Origin: Cymbomonas tetramitiformis
Taxonomy: Eukaryota; Chlorophyta; Pyramimonadophyceae; Pyramimonadales; Pyramimonadaceae
Length of the DNA: 23,054 nt
Assembly (NCBI GenBank): GCA_001247695.2
Contig: LGRX02003555.1
Location: 1-23,054 of the forward strand
Direction: 5' to 3'
The first letter of the stretch is position 1; each line of letters starts with the position of its first letter. The translations under genes were made by a program, and so were the position numbers. The notes beneath the pieces are model-generated. The model was not told where the DNA came from, ran no database searches, and saw only the letters and a list, made by a program, of their open reading frames with translations. This document shows positions 16,565 through 23,054 of this stretch, one piece after another.

Positions 16565-17560
16565 GGTATGGCCTAGCTACTGCCTGGTTGATTGGATTTA
16601 CGGGAAGCTTGTGCACGAGGCGGACTCATTTTCCTCGCTTCGCGTTGGTTGACGTTGGAAATTTTGGTCGGATCCGACACCACTTTCCTTGGCCGCGTCA
16701 CTCTGCATCCACATGCACGTGGGGAGATCTTTGCGCCGCAGCTTTTCCGTGTCTTCCTCGACAACCGCATTACGACTTTTGGCCGCCGCCCCTTCCGCAC
16801 CTCGTCCGATTTACCCTCGCTTCGTCTCTACAGTCTCTTTCACCATGGTTGCGACTAGATTGACCTCAAGTATGGCGTCTCGCCGACGCTCTTTAGCTAC
16901 GATTTTCGACTCCGCTGCGGCACATAATTCCGTCACGCCGGCTACGCCGGCACCCGCTGGTGCTCCAGCTGCGAACTCCGCACAAGCCGTATTCTTGGCG
17001 AGTGTTCGCTCGCTCACGCGTGAGCGCTTCGACGAGAGCGTGGCGAAGCACGTCATCCGAAAATGCTTTCCAGACAAGCATGCCCGATTTACGGGTACGG
17101 AGTCGAACGCTCAGGTGCTCCTCTCCAAGCTGGTGCCTGTCCTCCAGGAGGCATTCGAGGCCGAGGACGCACTGTTTGCCCCTATGTTCGACTTGGAGGA
17201 CTCCACGTTGGCCGTGCGGCCCGAGGCCAACAAGCTCCTCTTCTCAACTCTCGAGCTCATCGTGCCCCCCGCCTCTCCGGCAGGTGACTGGCTCGAGGCG
17301 TCTGCGACCTTGCACCCTCTGGACGGCAAGCGAGCCCTGCTGGAGCTCGCACGGCGTCTCCTAGACTCCGGTGCACCCTTCCAGGGGACATCGGATCTCC
17401 TTGGCGTCCGCTTTAAGGCCCACGCCGATCCGTCCGAGTCCATCACGGAACTCAACGCGGCCTTACGGTCCGCCAAGAGGCGCAACACCCTTGACGATGA
17501 CGAGGTGAAGGAACTCTTCCTCGCCGCGGTGGACCCTGCTTTCTACGCGCCGGTGGTGTC
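16565..17560 (+). repeat. Direct repeat A: gag leader plus gag 5' part (first copy)
   Basis: These 996 bp recur at 18650-19645 (offset 2085). I see two differences: A at 16660 against T at 18745, and C at 16753 against T at 18838. The encoded protein portions after the ATG are identical. The repeat starts at GGTATGGCCTAGC in the leader and stops at CGGTGGTGTC inside gag. Confidence 0.97.
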
Positions 17561-17586
17561 CGGAAATAATGCTGTCCGGAGCGAGC
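17561..17586. repeat. Left imperfect terminal inverted repeat
   Basis: It pairs with 18616-18645 through ATAATGCTG and GAGCGAGC, with a 2-3-nt length difference between those blocks. Confidence 0.6.
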
Positions 17587-17600
17587 AAAGCTCGCTCCGG
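17576..17600. repeat. 10-bp perfect hairpin CCGGAGCGAG-caaag-CTCGCTCCGG
   Basis: A perfect stem with a 5-nt loop, overlapping the left terminal inverted repeat of the insert. Terminal hairpins of this kind occur next to the ends of several DNA transposons. Confidence 0.92.
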
Positions 17601-17860
17601 GAAAACCTGGAAATCGGGTTGGAAAACCTGGAAATTGGGCCCGGCAGGGCCCAGGCGGCCTGGCAATGCCTAGACGGGCCCGTCAGGGCCCGGCAGGGCC
17701 CTCCAAACCTGGAAATTGGGTTGGAAAACTTGGAAATTCGTTGGGCCCGGCAGGGCCCAGGCGGCCTGGCAGTGCCTAGACGGGCCCGGCAGGGCCCTCC
17801 AAACCTTGAAATCGACCCGGCAGGGCCCGTATAGAACCTGGAAATCGGGCCCGGGCCGAT
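17601..17860. repeat. GC-rich ~102-bp subterminal repeat
   Basis: TTGGAAAACCTGGAAAT at 17619 recurs as TTGGAAAACTTGGAAAT at 17721. Each is followed by GGGCCCGGCAGGGCCCAGGC and CCTAGACGGGCCC blocks. Several overlapping palindromes (GGGCCC, GGCCTGG) make it highly structured. Confidence 0.88.
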
Positions 17861-17891
17861 ATGACGTGTCACAAGAAACATATTTTCGTGT

Positions 17892-18362
17892 TTGGGACAT
17901 CCGACGGACGACACGCGACGGCACCGCTATCGGAATGTAGCGTACTATGAGCAGGGGAGGTATGCAAAGTGGTACCTTGCTTCTGGCACAGTTGTTATGC
18001 AAGATCTCTTAACGAATCCTGAGTTCTACACAGATGTGCACGATTGGGTATTTTTGTTCCAGCACTGTGCCTTGAAAACACAGAATGAGGCGGTCGTGGA
18101 GAGTCAAGGTTCATGCGTTGATAAGCACGCAGCAGGGCAAAGGCATTTGACTCAAGAGGCTTTGATCATGGAGACTTTCGTCCACTGGAATGGTCCAGCA
18201 CCCCAACACTCAGACGCGCTCTTAAAGGATGCGTTGGATCATCATTTCCAAGGGAAGAAGTGGCACTTTACACCCACAGATTCTCGAGCCAAATCGAATA
18301 TAGTTTCAGAGGTGGTTGATCGACTTGTTAAGGTTGAGAGCAAGTTCTCATTTATGGAGTAG
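17892..18362 (+). pseudogene. C-terminal fragment of a transposase-like protein
   Basis: The open frame has no upstream ATG; its first ATG is at 17997. Recognisable content begins near RNVAYYEQGRYAKWYL and continues through HCALKTQNEAVVESQG, CVDKHAAGQRHL, ETFVHWNGPAPQHSDALL and ALDHHFQGKKWHF to the stop at 18360-18362. This series (NEAVVES.G...DKH, WNGP, ALxxHFxGKxWHF) resembles the C-terminal region of long uncharacterised transposon proteins found in repeat-rich eukaryotes. It is not part of the protein at 1094-4279. The catalytic part is missing, so it is a remnant carried by the inserted DNA transposon. Confidence 0.55.
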
Positions 18363-18649
18363 AAACTATCATCATAGTTCAACAGTATAATCTTTAATTT
18401 ACATTTTATGGACTCGAGATATAATGTATTGCCATCATTGCTTTATAGTAATATGGCAAAGGGCCAAAAGTGCACTAAAAACGAGAGGGAATATTCTTGA
18501 GTACATGAATGTGTTAAATAATCTATTAAGAAACTGCATGATTTGGGGAAAAGAATATTCTTTTTTTTTCAAAAAATTCGCCTGCGGCGGGCATTTTCTT
18601 GGAAATTTCCGACCGGCTCGCTCGGCAATCAGCATTATATGCAGGTAGG
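18363..18649. other. 3' end of the transposon-like insert
   Basis: AT-rich sequence after the transposase fragment with no gene. It ends in GGAAATTTCCGACCGGCTCG and the right terminal inverted repeat (18616-18645). Confidence 0.5.
18616..18645. repeat. Right imperfect terminal inverted repeat
   Basis: GCTCGCTCGGCAATCAGCAT + TATATGCAGG, the inverse partner of 17561-17586. The second gag leader begins 5 bp further on. Confidence 0.6.
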
Positions 18650-19645
18650 GGTATGGCCTAGCTACTGCCTGGTTGATTGGATTTACGGGAAGCTTGTGCA
18701 CGAGGCGGACTCATTTTCCTCGCTTCGCGTTGGTTGACGTTGGATATTTTGGTCGGATCCGACACCACTTTCCTTGGCCGCGTCACTCTGCATCCACATG
18801 CACGTGGGGAGATCTTTGCGCCGCAGCTTTTCCGTGTTTTCCTCGACAACCGCATTACGACTTTTGGCCGCCGCCCCTTCCGCACCTCGTCCGATTTACC
18901 CTCGCTTCGTCTCTACAGTCTCTTTCACCATGGTTGCGACTAGATTGACCTCAAGTATGGCGTCTCGCCGACGCTCTTTAGCTACGATTTTCGACTCCGC
19001 TGCGGCACATAATTCCGTCACGCCGGCTACGCCGGCACCCGCTGGTGCTCCAGCTGCGAACTCCGCACAAGCCGTATTCTTGGCGAGTGTTCGCTCGCTC
19101 ACGCGTGAGCGCTTCGACGAGAGCGTGGCGAAGCACGTCATCCGAAAATGCTTTCCAGACAAGCATGCCCGATTTACGGGTACGGAGTCGAACGCTCAGG
19201 TGCTCCTCTCCAAGCTGGTGCCTGTCCTCCAGGAGGCATTCGAGGCCGAGGACGCACTGTTTGCCCCTATGTTCGACTTGGAGGACTCCACGTTGGCCGT
19301 GCGGCCCGAGGCCAACAAGCTCCTCTTCTCAACTCTCGAGCTCATCGTGCCCCCCGCCTCTCCGGCAGGTGACTGGCTCGAGGCGTCTGCGACCTTGCAC
19401 CCTCTGGACGGCAAGCGAGCCCTGCTGGAGCTCGCACGGCGTCTCCTAGACTCCGGTGCACCCTTCCAGGGGACATCGGATCTCCTTGGCGTCCGCTTTA
19501 AGGCCCACGCCGATCCGTCCGAGTCCATCACGGAACTCAACGCGGCCTTACGGTCCGCCAAGAGGCGCAACACCCTTGACGATGACGAGGTGAAGGAACT
19601 CTTCCTCGCCGCGGTGGACCCTGCTTTCTACGCGCCGGTGGTGTC
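18650..19645 (+). repeat. Direct repeat A: gag leader plus gag 5' part (second copy)
   Basis: Partner of 16565-17560. In this copy gag continues past CGGTGGTGTC into the full ORF (GAGGCTCTTCACC), so it keeps the original continuation. Confidence 0.97.
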
Positions 19646-21257
19646 GAGGCTCTTCACCCACCAGCAGCGAGCGGCCGTGGACCTTCTTACCATTCAGCAA
19701 TGGGTACTCGAGTGCTACGCCCGACACGTCGCAGCCGGTACGCACACTGCCTCGTTCGCTCTGTCCGCAGCGGCCGTGGCCACTGACGGCGACACCTCGC
19801 AGCTGTCCGACCTCACGACCATCATCCTCGACGTGAAGCGGCAGCTGAAGGTCCTCACGGACAAGGTCAACGGGCGGGGTTTTACCCCGCGGGCGGACAA
19901 GAACAAGATCGGCAACGGGGGAGGCGGCTCCGGTGTTCGTTTTGCGGCAGGTGACCTCCCGACGGGAGGGAACTGGCCGCAGTCGCAGGTGAGGAAGCGC
20001 GTTGCCTTTCGCAAAGGCAGCGGCGACTTCATTCCATTCTGCCAGAATTCCGCGTGCAAGAAGGACGAAGCCCGCCACTGGCACCGCGACTGCCCGAACG
20101 GCGGCAAGCACGGCGCTGGGGGAAGCTTCCACAGCTTCTCCCTCGGTGACATCGAGAACGACTTGCTGGCGGAACAGTTTCAGACGGCCATGGACGAGCA
20201 CGACGGCGAGCGGTTCGATGCGCTCTGCCTTCTGGCGGGGGGCAAGCCGGAGATGCTCGACGGCGTTTCGGCGTGTTCCTTCGGGATCGCGCCGGGGCGG
20301 GAAGACGGTGCGTTGCAGGAATTACTGCCCTACTGCCAGCCTGCCACCCACATGGGCGGCTTCACGGTCGGTGGTGTCGGGAACGGGAACTCGGCAGCCG
20401 CTTGCACGCATGTCCGGGAGGACCCACCGCCGGCTCCACCGCCGGCGGCAATCGAGCATGTTTACACGGACGAGTCGGAAGCGTCCGACACCGGTGACAT
20501 GATGCCGGTGGACCCCATGCACGCGCACGAGCCCGACCTCTGCTTTGCGGACAAGATCGCACGGATGGGGGGACTCTCGATCACGGCTGCGGGCAAGGAC
20601 TTCGCGATGCGGTACATGCACGCCGAGTCGGAGACCGACTCTTGCGACGGCGACGTGGACGACTCGGCAGGGTGTGACTTTGTTGACGGTGGGGATGCGG
20701 TCCCGCGCCCTACAACATCTCGTCCGGGATGCGGTGCACCGCCTTGGGGGTTTGCCCGCTCTTCGGCGATTGCGGTAATGCTTTGTGCGTTCTTTTGTGT
20801 ATGCGCCACCGCGGCGCCACTCACGGCTGCCGCCCCTGGCGAGGCATGTGCACCGGACCACACCGGCCTGGAGGTCGGTGGTGCTGCTGAGACAACCGAC
20901 AACGAGCCTGCATTCTCTTTTGCGGTGCCGACTGCTATTCCGCCGCGTCGGCAGACGCGGTATCGGGAGCTGCGACAGGGATTCCACACTCTCCGCAATG
21001 TCCCGCGACCGCCATGGCTGTATAATCCCGACCCTGATTATGTTCCACAGTCACCACCTTACCCGCCACCGCCGTACTCGTCCGATGACGAGGAGCAGAG
21101 CTCTGGAGACCAAGCGGCTGTGCGTGACGATCGGCAAAATTCGGATTCCTTTTCTGGCTCTACGAATGATTCAATCACGGCATCGACATCTTCAATTCAC
21201 GGCACCATGATTGTGCTGCGGGCCGGCACAACAGTGCCACCGCCAGCTAGTGGCTAG
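18930..21257 (+). CDS. gag: Gag polyprotein of the LTR retrotransposon, 775 aa
   Basis: The ATG at 18930 lies in TTTCACCATGG; the frame is open further upstream but only from a TTG or an ATG in weaker context. Residues ~40-320 are helical and capsid-like (FDESVAKHVIRKCF, LLELARRLLDSG, RRNTLDDDEVKELFLAAV, TIQQWVLECYARHV). A zinc knuckle of form CX4CX6HX4C is formed by Cys371, Cys376, His383 and Cys388, in a basic context, as in nucleocapsid. The C-terminal half is acidic and proline-rich. It holds a strongly hydrophobic segment (about residues 612-632, SAIAVMLCAFFCVCATAAP) and the motif PPYPPPPYSSDDEE, whose PPxY-like prolines recall late-domain motifs. The frame ends with no pol overlap. The protein should bind element RNA and assemble particles; enzymes would have to come from elsewhere. 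Confidence 0.88.
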   Translation: MVATRLTSSMASRRRSLATIFDSAAAHNSVTPATPAPAGAPAANSAQAVFLASVRSLTRERFDESVAKHVIRKCFPDKHARFTGTESNAQVLLSKLVPVLQEAFEAEDALFAPMFDLEDSTLAVRPEANKLLFSTLELIVPPASPAGDWLEASATLHPLDGKRALLELARRLLDSGAPFQGTSDLLGVRFKAHADPSESITELNAALRSAKRRNTLDDDEVKELFLAAVDPAFYAPVVSRLFTHQQRAAVDLLTIQQWVLECYARHVAAGTHTASFALSAAAVATDGDTSQLSDLTTIILDVKRQLKVLTDKVNGRGFTPRADKNKIGNGGGGSGVRFAAGDLPTGGNWPQSQVRKRVAFRKGSGDFIPFCQNSACKKDEARHWHRDCPNGGKHGAGGSFHSFSLGDIENDLLAEQFQTAMDEHDGERFDALCLLAGGKPEMLDGVSACSFGIAPGREDGALQELLPYCQPATHMGGFTVGGVGNGNSAAACTHVREDPPPAPPPAAIEHVYTDESEASDTGDMMPVDPMHAHEPDLCFADKIARMGGLSITAAGKDFAMRYMHAESETDSCDGDVDDSAGCDFVDGGDAVPRPTTSRPGCGAPPWGFARSSAIAVMLCAFFCVCATAAPLTAAAPGEACAPDHTGLEVGGAAETTDNEPAFSFAVPTAIPPRRQTRYRELRQGFHTLRNVPRPPWLYNPDPDYVPQSPPYPPPPYSSDDEEQSSGDQAAVRDDRQNSDSFSGSTNDSITASTSSIHGTMIVLRAGTTVPPPASG

Positions 21258-21471
21258 GAAGTTAATCATGCCGCTCCTGCACAGTGAGATTGACCGTAGC
21301 TGTATGTGCAGAGGGGTCCGATCACGGACCGGTTTCAGATTTGCAACTCTTGATTGGGAACAGCCCTGCCAGAAAGGACAGGCCTTCCCTTAGCACTCAA
21401 TTTCCACCGTTCTAGATGGTGTTTGTTCACAGGTTTCACCTTCGGTTAGCCAGTCACCACCCTAGGTGGTG
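21258..21471 (+). other. 3' untranslated region before the 3' LTR
   Basis: 214 bp with no ORF of note. It ends in CACCACCCTAGGTGGTG, an inverted repeat abutting the LTR, where a polypurine tract would be expected; only GGTGGTG is purine-rich. CACCGTTCTAGATGGTG (about 21407-21423) is a second, similar inverted motif. Confidence 0.5.
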
Positions 21472-21653
21472 TGCTGGAACAGTCACACCGCTTGCTTTGT
21501 GACTCTTCCTATAGTAGTGTGTATGACTGTCACCCGAACCCGAACCCTAACTGCTTATGCCCGTTATATCGGGTTAACTTATCAACTTTATTACATTCTG
21601 AGAAAACCTATCACTGAGTGTATATATCCCGAGTCCTAGGGGTATATCCAACA
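21472..21653 (+). repeat. 3' LTR, 182 bp
   Basis: Identical to 16274-16455 by direct comparison and followed by the right TTTTA duplication (21654-21658). Confidence 0.97.
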
Positions 21654-21658
21654 TTTTA
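21654..21658. repeat. Target-site duplication TTTTA (right copy)
   Basis: Directly after the terminal CA of the 3' LTR; matches 16269-16273. Confidence 0.95.
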
Positions 21659-21744
21659 TCTTATCAATCCGACCGTTCTGATATCGAAACCCTATATTGG
21701 GGTATAACGACAAATAGATATATATCGGCCCTGTATATCTAGCA
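21659..21744 (+). mobile_element. Older solo LTR, right part
   Basis: It continues the LTR interrupted at 16273. CTTATCAATCC...TTCTGATATCGAAACC aligns with CTTATCAACTT...TTCTGAGAAAACC of the 182-bp LTR, and GGGGTATAACGACA with GGGGTATATCCAACA. About 32 extra bp follow before the terminal TAGCA at 21740-21744 and the CAAAC duplication. Confidence 0.82.
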
Positions 21745-22124
21745 CAAACTCCAGCGGCTCCTTCCTGTTGAGCCGCCTGTCCCCCAACCTCCTGTGAGCT
21801 AGCTGCCTCCCGTACCGCGGCCACCAGCCGATGAGAAGTGGGGTTCCGGTCCGCCGGGACCAGCGCCAAGTCATGAGCAGTGAAGACCATAGCCGAAGCG
21901 GTCTTCACCACAGAGAACGTCCTGGCCGCATTGGCTATGTACTGCAAGTATATAGCCACCGTGACCGGGTCGGCAGGAACAGGCACCCTGGGCGGGTCAC
22001 GGTCCTGACAGAAGGCCTGGTACCGCACGAACACCCGAGAGTAGCCCCGCATGGTGCTAGCCTCACTGGTGCCAGACACCGCCAACGAATAAGAACAACC
22101 TATAGACGCAGAAAGACGGCGCAT
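21745..22124 (-). pseudogene. Tyrosine recombinase, N-terminal (core-binding) part
   Basis: The ATG is at 22124-22122. The sequence TMRGYSRVFVRYQAFCQDRD, then PVTVAIYLQYIANAARTFSV, then AHDLALVPADRNPTSHRLVAAVREA follows the SAM-like core-binding domain pattern of Crypton/DIRS tyrosine recombinases (alpha-helical, FC...G, V..YL..LA...S..T, H...G..P, R......R). The homology stops at the CAAAC duplication (21745-21749). Beyond it the frame only reads LTR sequence. The gene continues at 16144-15945 on the same strand, beyond both LTR insertions. The split makes it non-functional. Confidence 0.72.
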
Positions 22125-22639
22125 ACATGGCCCTATCTCCGCTGGACGAATACGGACAATTCCGAGTTAACCGCTCGACGCTCGAGACGCGTTTTGCCCT
22201 AAGAGACTCCGACAACGTGTACACTGACGCTAGAAAAGATAGACCGACGACCCTTAAAAGAACTTAAAAGACTTGCAGTAGTCTTATCGTGTCTTAGAAA
22301 AGCAACATGACGAAGGAGTGCTTGCGTACTCCAAAAGCTTAAACGAAAAGATTTTTTCGAGTTTGTTGCTGCCATTTGAGATACTGTATATACTAGTCTG
22401 TTTTCTGCCTTCGCTGTCCTTTTCTAACTCTACAGAAACTCTATCTCTAATACTAAAATCGTGCTCTGCCCGACCGTGTTTTGCCCGATGACCGAATGAC
22501 AGATTAAATCTAACGGTATCGAAATCCGAATTCATAATTCGAACGAACTAGATTTAAATAAGTGTATAAATATGCATCACCTGGACTTATCGCGATATTC
22601 GAGAGATTGGAGAGAGGTGAATCTGAATGATATTCGAGT
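22125..22639. other. Upstream flank of the recombinase gene
   Basis: About 515 bp without a supported gene. An 83-aa minus-strand ORF with an ATG at 22535 (stop near 22284) is lysine/serine-rich and unrecognised; it is probably chance. Hairpins include CGAATT-cat-AATTCG (22527-22541) and GGAGT...ACTCC near 22315-22332. Confidence 0.45.
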
Positions 22640-23054
22640 TTCGAGATGGAGACCCCACGCAAAAATTTGTTCGAGATGCAGACCATCTGCAAAAAAAGAA
22701 TTCGAGATGGAGACCCCGCGCCAAAAACTGTTCGAGATGGGAACCCCGCGCCGAAAAATTGTTCGAGATGGAGACCCCGCGCAAAAATTGTTGGAGGTGG
22801 AGACCATTCGCAAAAAATAATTCGAGATGGAGACCCCGCGGAAAAAAAATGTTCGAGGTGGAGACCATTCGCAAAAAAGGAATTCGAGATGGAGACCTCC
22901 CGCAAACAGAAATTCGAGATGGAGACCCCGCGCACAAAATTGTTTCGAGGTGGTAATAACACCGCGCAACAAAATGTTCGAGATGGAGACCCCGCGAAAA
23001 AATTGTTCGAGATGGAGACCCCGCGCAAAAACTTGTTTCGAGGTGGTGACCCTG
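22640..23054. repeat. ~30-bp minisatellite running off the right edge
   Basis: About 14 units of 29-33 bp, each starting TTCGAGATGGAGACC. Two main types alternate irregularly: one continues CCGCGCAAAAATTG, the other ATTCGCAAAAAATAA. Unit length varies mainly in the A-run. Long open frames occur on both strands in several frames, as expected from such a repeat, and are not genes. Confidence 0.95.

Larger units (their letters stand above)
16845..17834 (+). pseudogene. Truncated gag copy fused to transposon sequence
   Basis: The ATG at 16845 has a good context (TTTCACCATGG). The first ~238 residues are identical to the full Gag at 18930 (capsid-side N-terminal half, no zinc knuckle). After APVVS the frame enters the inserted segment and runs for about 90 codons of repeat-derived sequence (NLEIGLENLEIG, GPGRAQAAWQCLDG) to a stop at 17834. 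The product would be a capsid-like N-terminus with a foreign tail. It could be inert, or could act on assembly of the full Gag; the sequence does not decide. Confidence 0.85.
17561..18649. mobile_element. DNA-transposon-like insert between the two gag copies
   Basis: This 1089-bp segment has imperfect inverted ends. The left end reads CGGAAATAATGCTGTCCGGAGCGAGC (17561-17586); the right end, read inverted, is CCTGCATATAATGCTGATTGCCGAGCGAGC (18616-18645). ATAATGCTG and CGAGC/GAGCGAGC are shared. Inside are a 10-bp hairpin, a GC-rich subterminal repeat and the C-terminal part of a transposase-like protein, so it looks like a non-autonomous or eroded DNA transposon. No target duplication can be shown because the flanks are the two ends of the gag duplication. 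Confidence 0.65.
16274..21653 (+). mobile_element. Complete gag-only LTR retrotransposon (5380 bp)
   Basis: It has two identical 182-bp LTRs with TG...CA ends and a TTTTA target duplication. The ~5.0-kb interior holds a truncated gag copy, a DNA-transposon-like insert and a full gag ORF. No protease, integrase, reverse transcriptase or RNase H motif is visible, so it probably depends on enzymes from an autonomous relative, as described for plant TR-GAG elements. LTR identity implies a recent insertion. It landed inside an older LTR of a related family. Confidence 0.95.

Noticed and set aside
17543..18002. Minus-strand 110- and 123-aa ORFs across the insert
   Set aside because: They read the GC-rich subterminal repeat and its palindromes; the repeat is open in several frames.
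22510..23028. Minus-strand 172-aa ORF (and several overlapping ones on both strands)
   Set aside because: It is a translation of the ~30-bp minisatellite; comparable frames are open in several phases on both strands.

Overview
This window looks like repeat-laden nuclear DNA from a eukaryote. It has no bacterial-type operons or ribosome-binding sites. It carries LTR retrotransposons with target-site duplications, Gag proteins with CCHC zinc knuckles, a tyrosine-recombinase pseudogene, DNA-transposon pieces, satellites and minisatellites, and GC-rich element ORFs set in AT-rich non-coding DNA. I suspect a microbial alga or similar protist (green-alga-like), but this is only an impression from composition and element types. 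I see no convincing host housekeeping gene, rRNA or tRNA.

Layout, left to right. 1-1000: edge ORFs of uncertain value, then repeats that include three short units, each closed by about 15-bp inverted repeats. 1094-4279 (+): an intact 1061-aa transposase-like protein with DFSEN, ADG and TSHxxGxxD motifs. 4441-5330: five copies of a ~184-bp satellite built from short palindromes. 10391-5511 (-): a long Gag-type reading frame with a CCHC knuckle, broken by a nonsense codon and several indels that sit mostly in repeats. 11039-12316 (+): the acidic 3' end of another element, followed by a probable LTR. 12427-15876: 3.4 kb with no gene but a striking density of stem-loops, some nested into branched junctions.

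15945-22124 is a three-layer nested insertion. A tyrosine-recombinase gene (Crypton/DIRS-like, minus strand) was split by a ~215-bp solo LTR (5-bp duplication CAAAC). That LTR was later split by a complete 5380-bp LTR retrotransposon (identical 182-bp LTRs, TG...CA, duplication TTTTA). The retrotransposon has gag but no visible pol, so it appears non-autonomous. Its gag 5' half is present twice (about 996 bp each, two differences noticed), and the two copies are separated by a ~1.09-kb DNA-transposon-like segment that carries the C-terminal part of an unrelated transposase. The window ends in a ~30-bp minisatellite running off the right edge.

The best candidates for something undescribed are: a stem-loop at the 5' end of three related LTRs that is kept by compensatory change; the tandem-gag, gag-only retrotransposon; and the stem-loop-dense tract at 12.4-15.9 kb.
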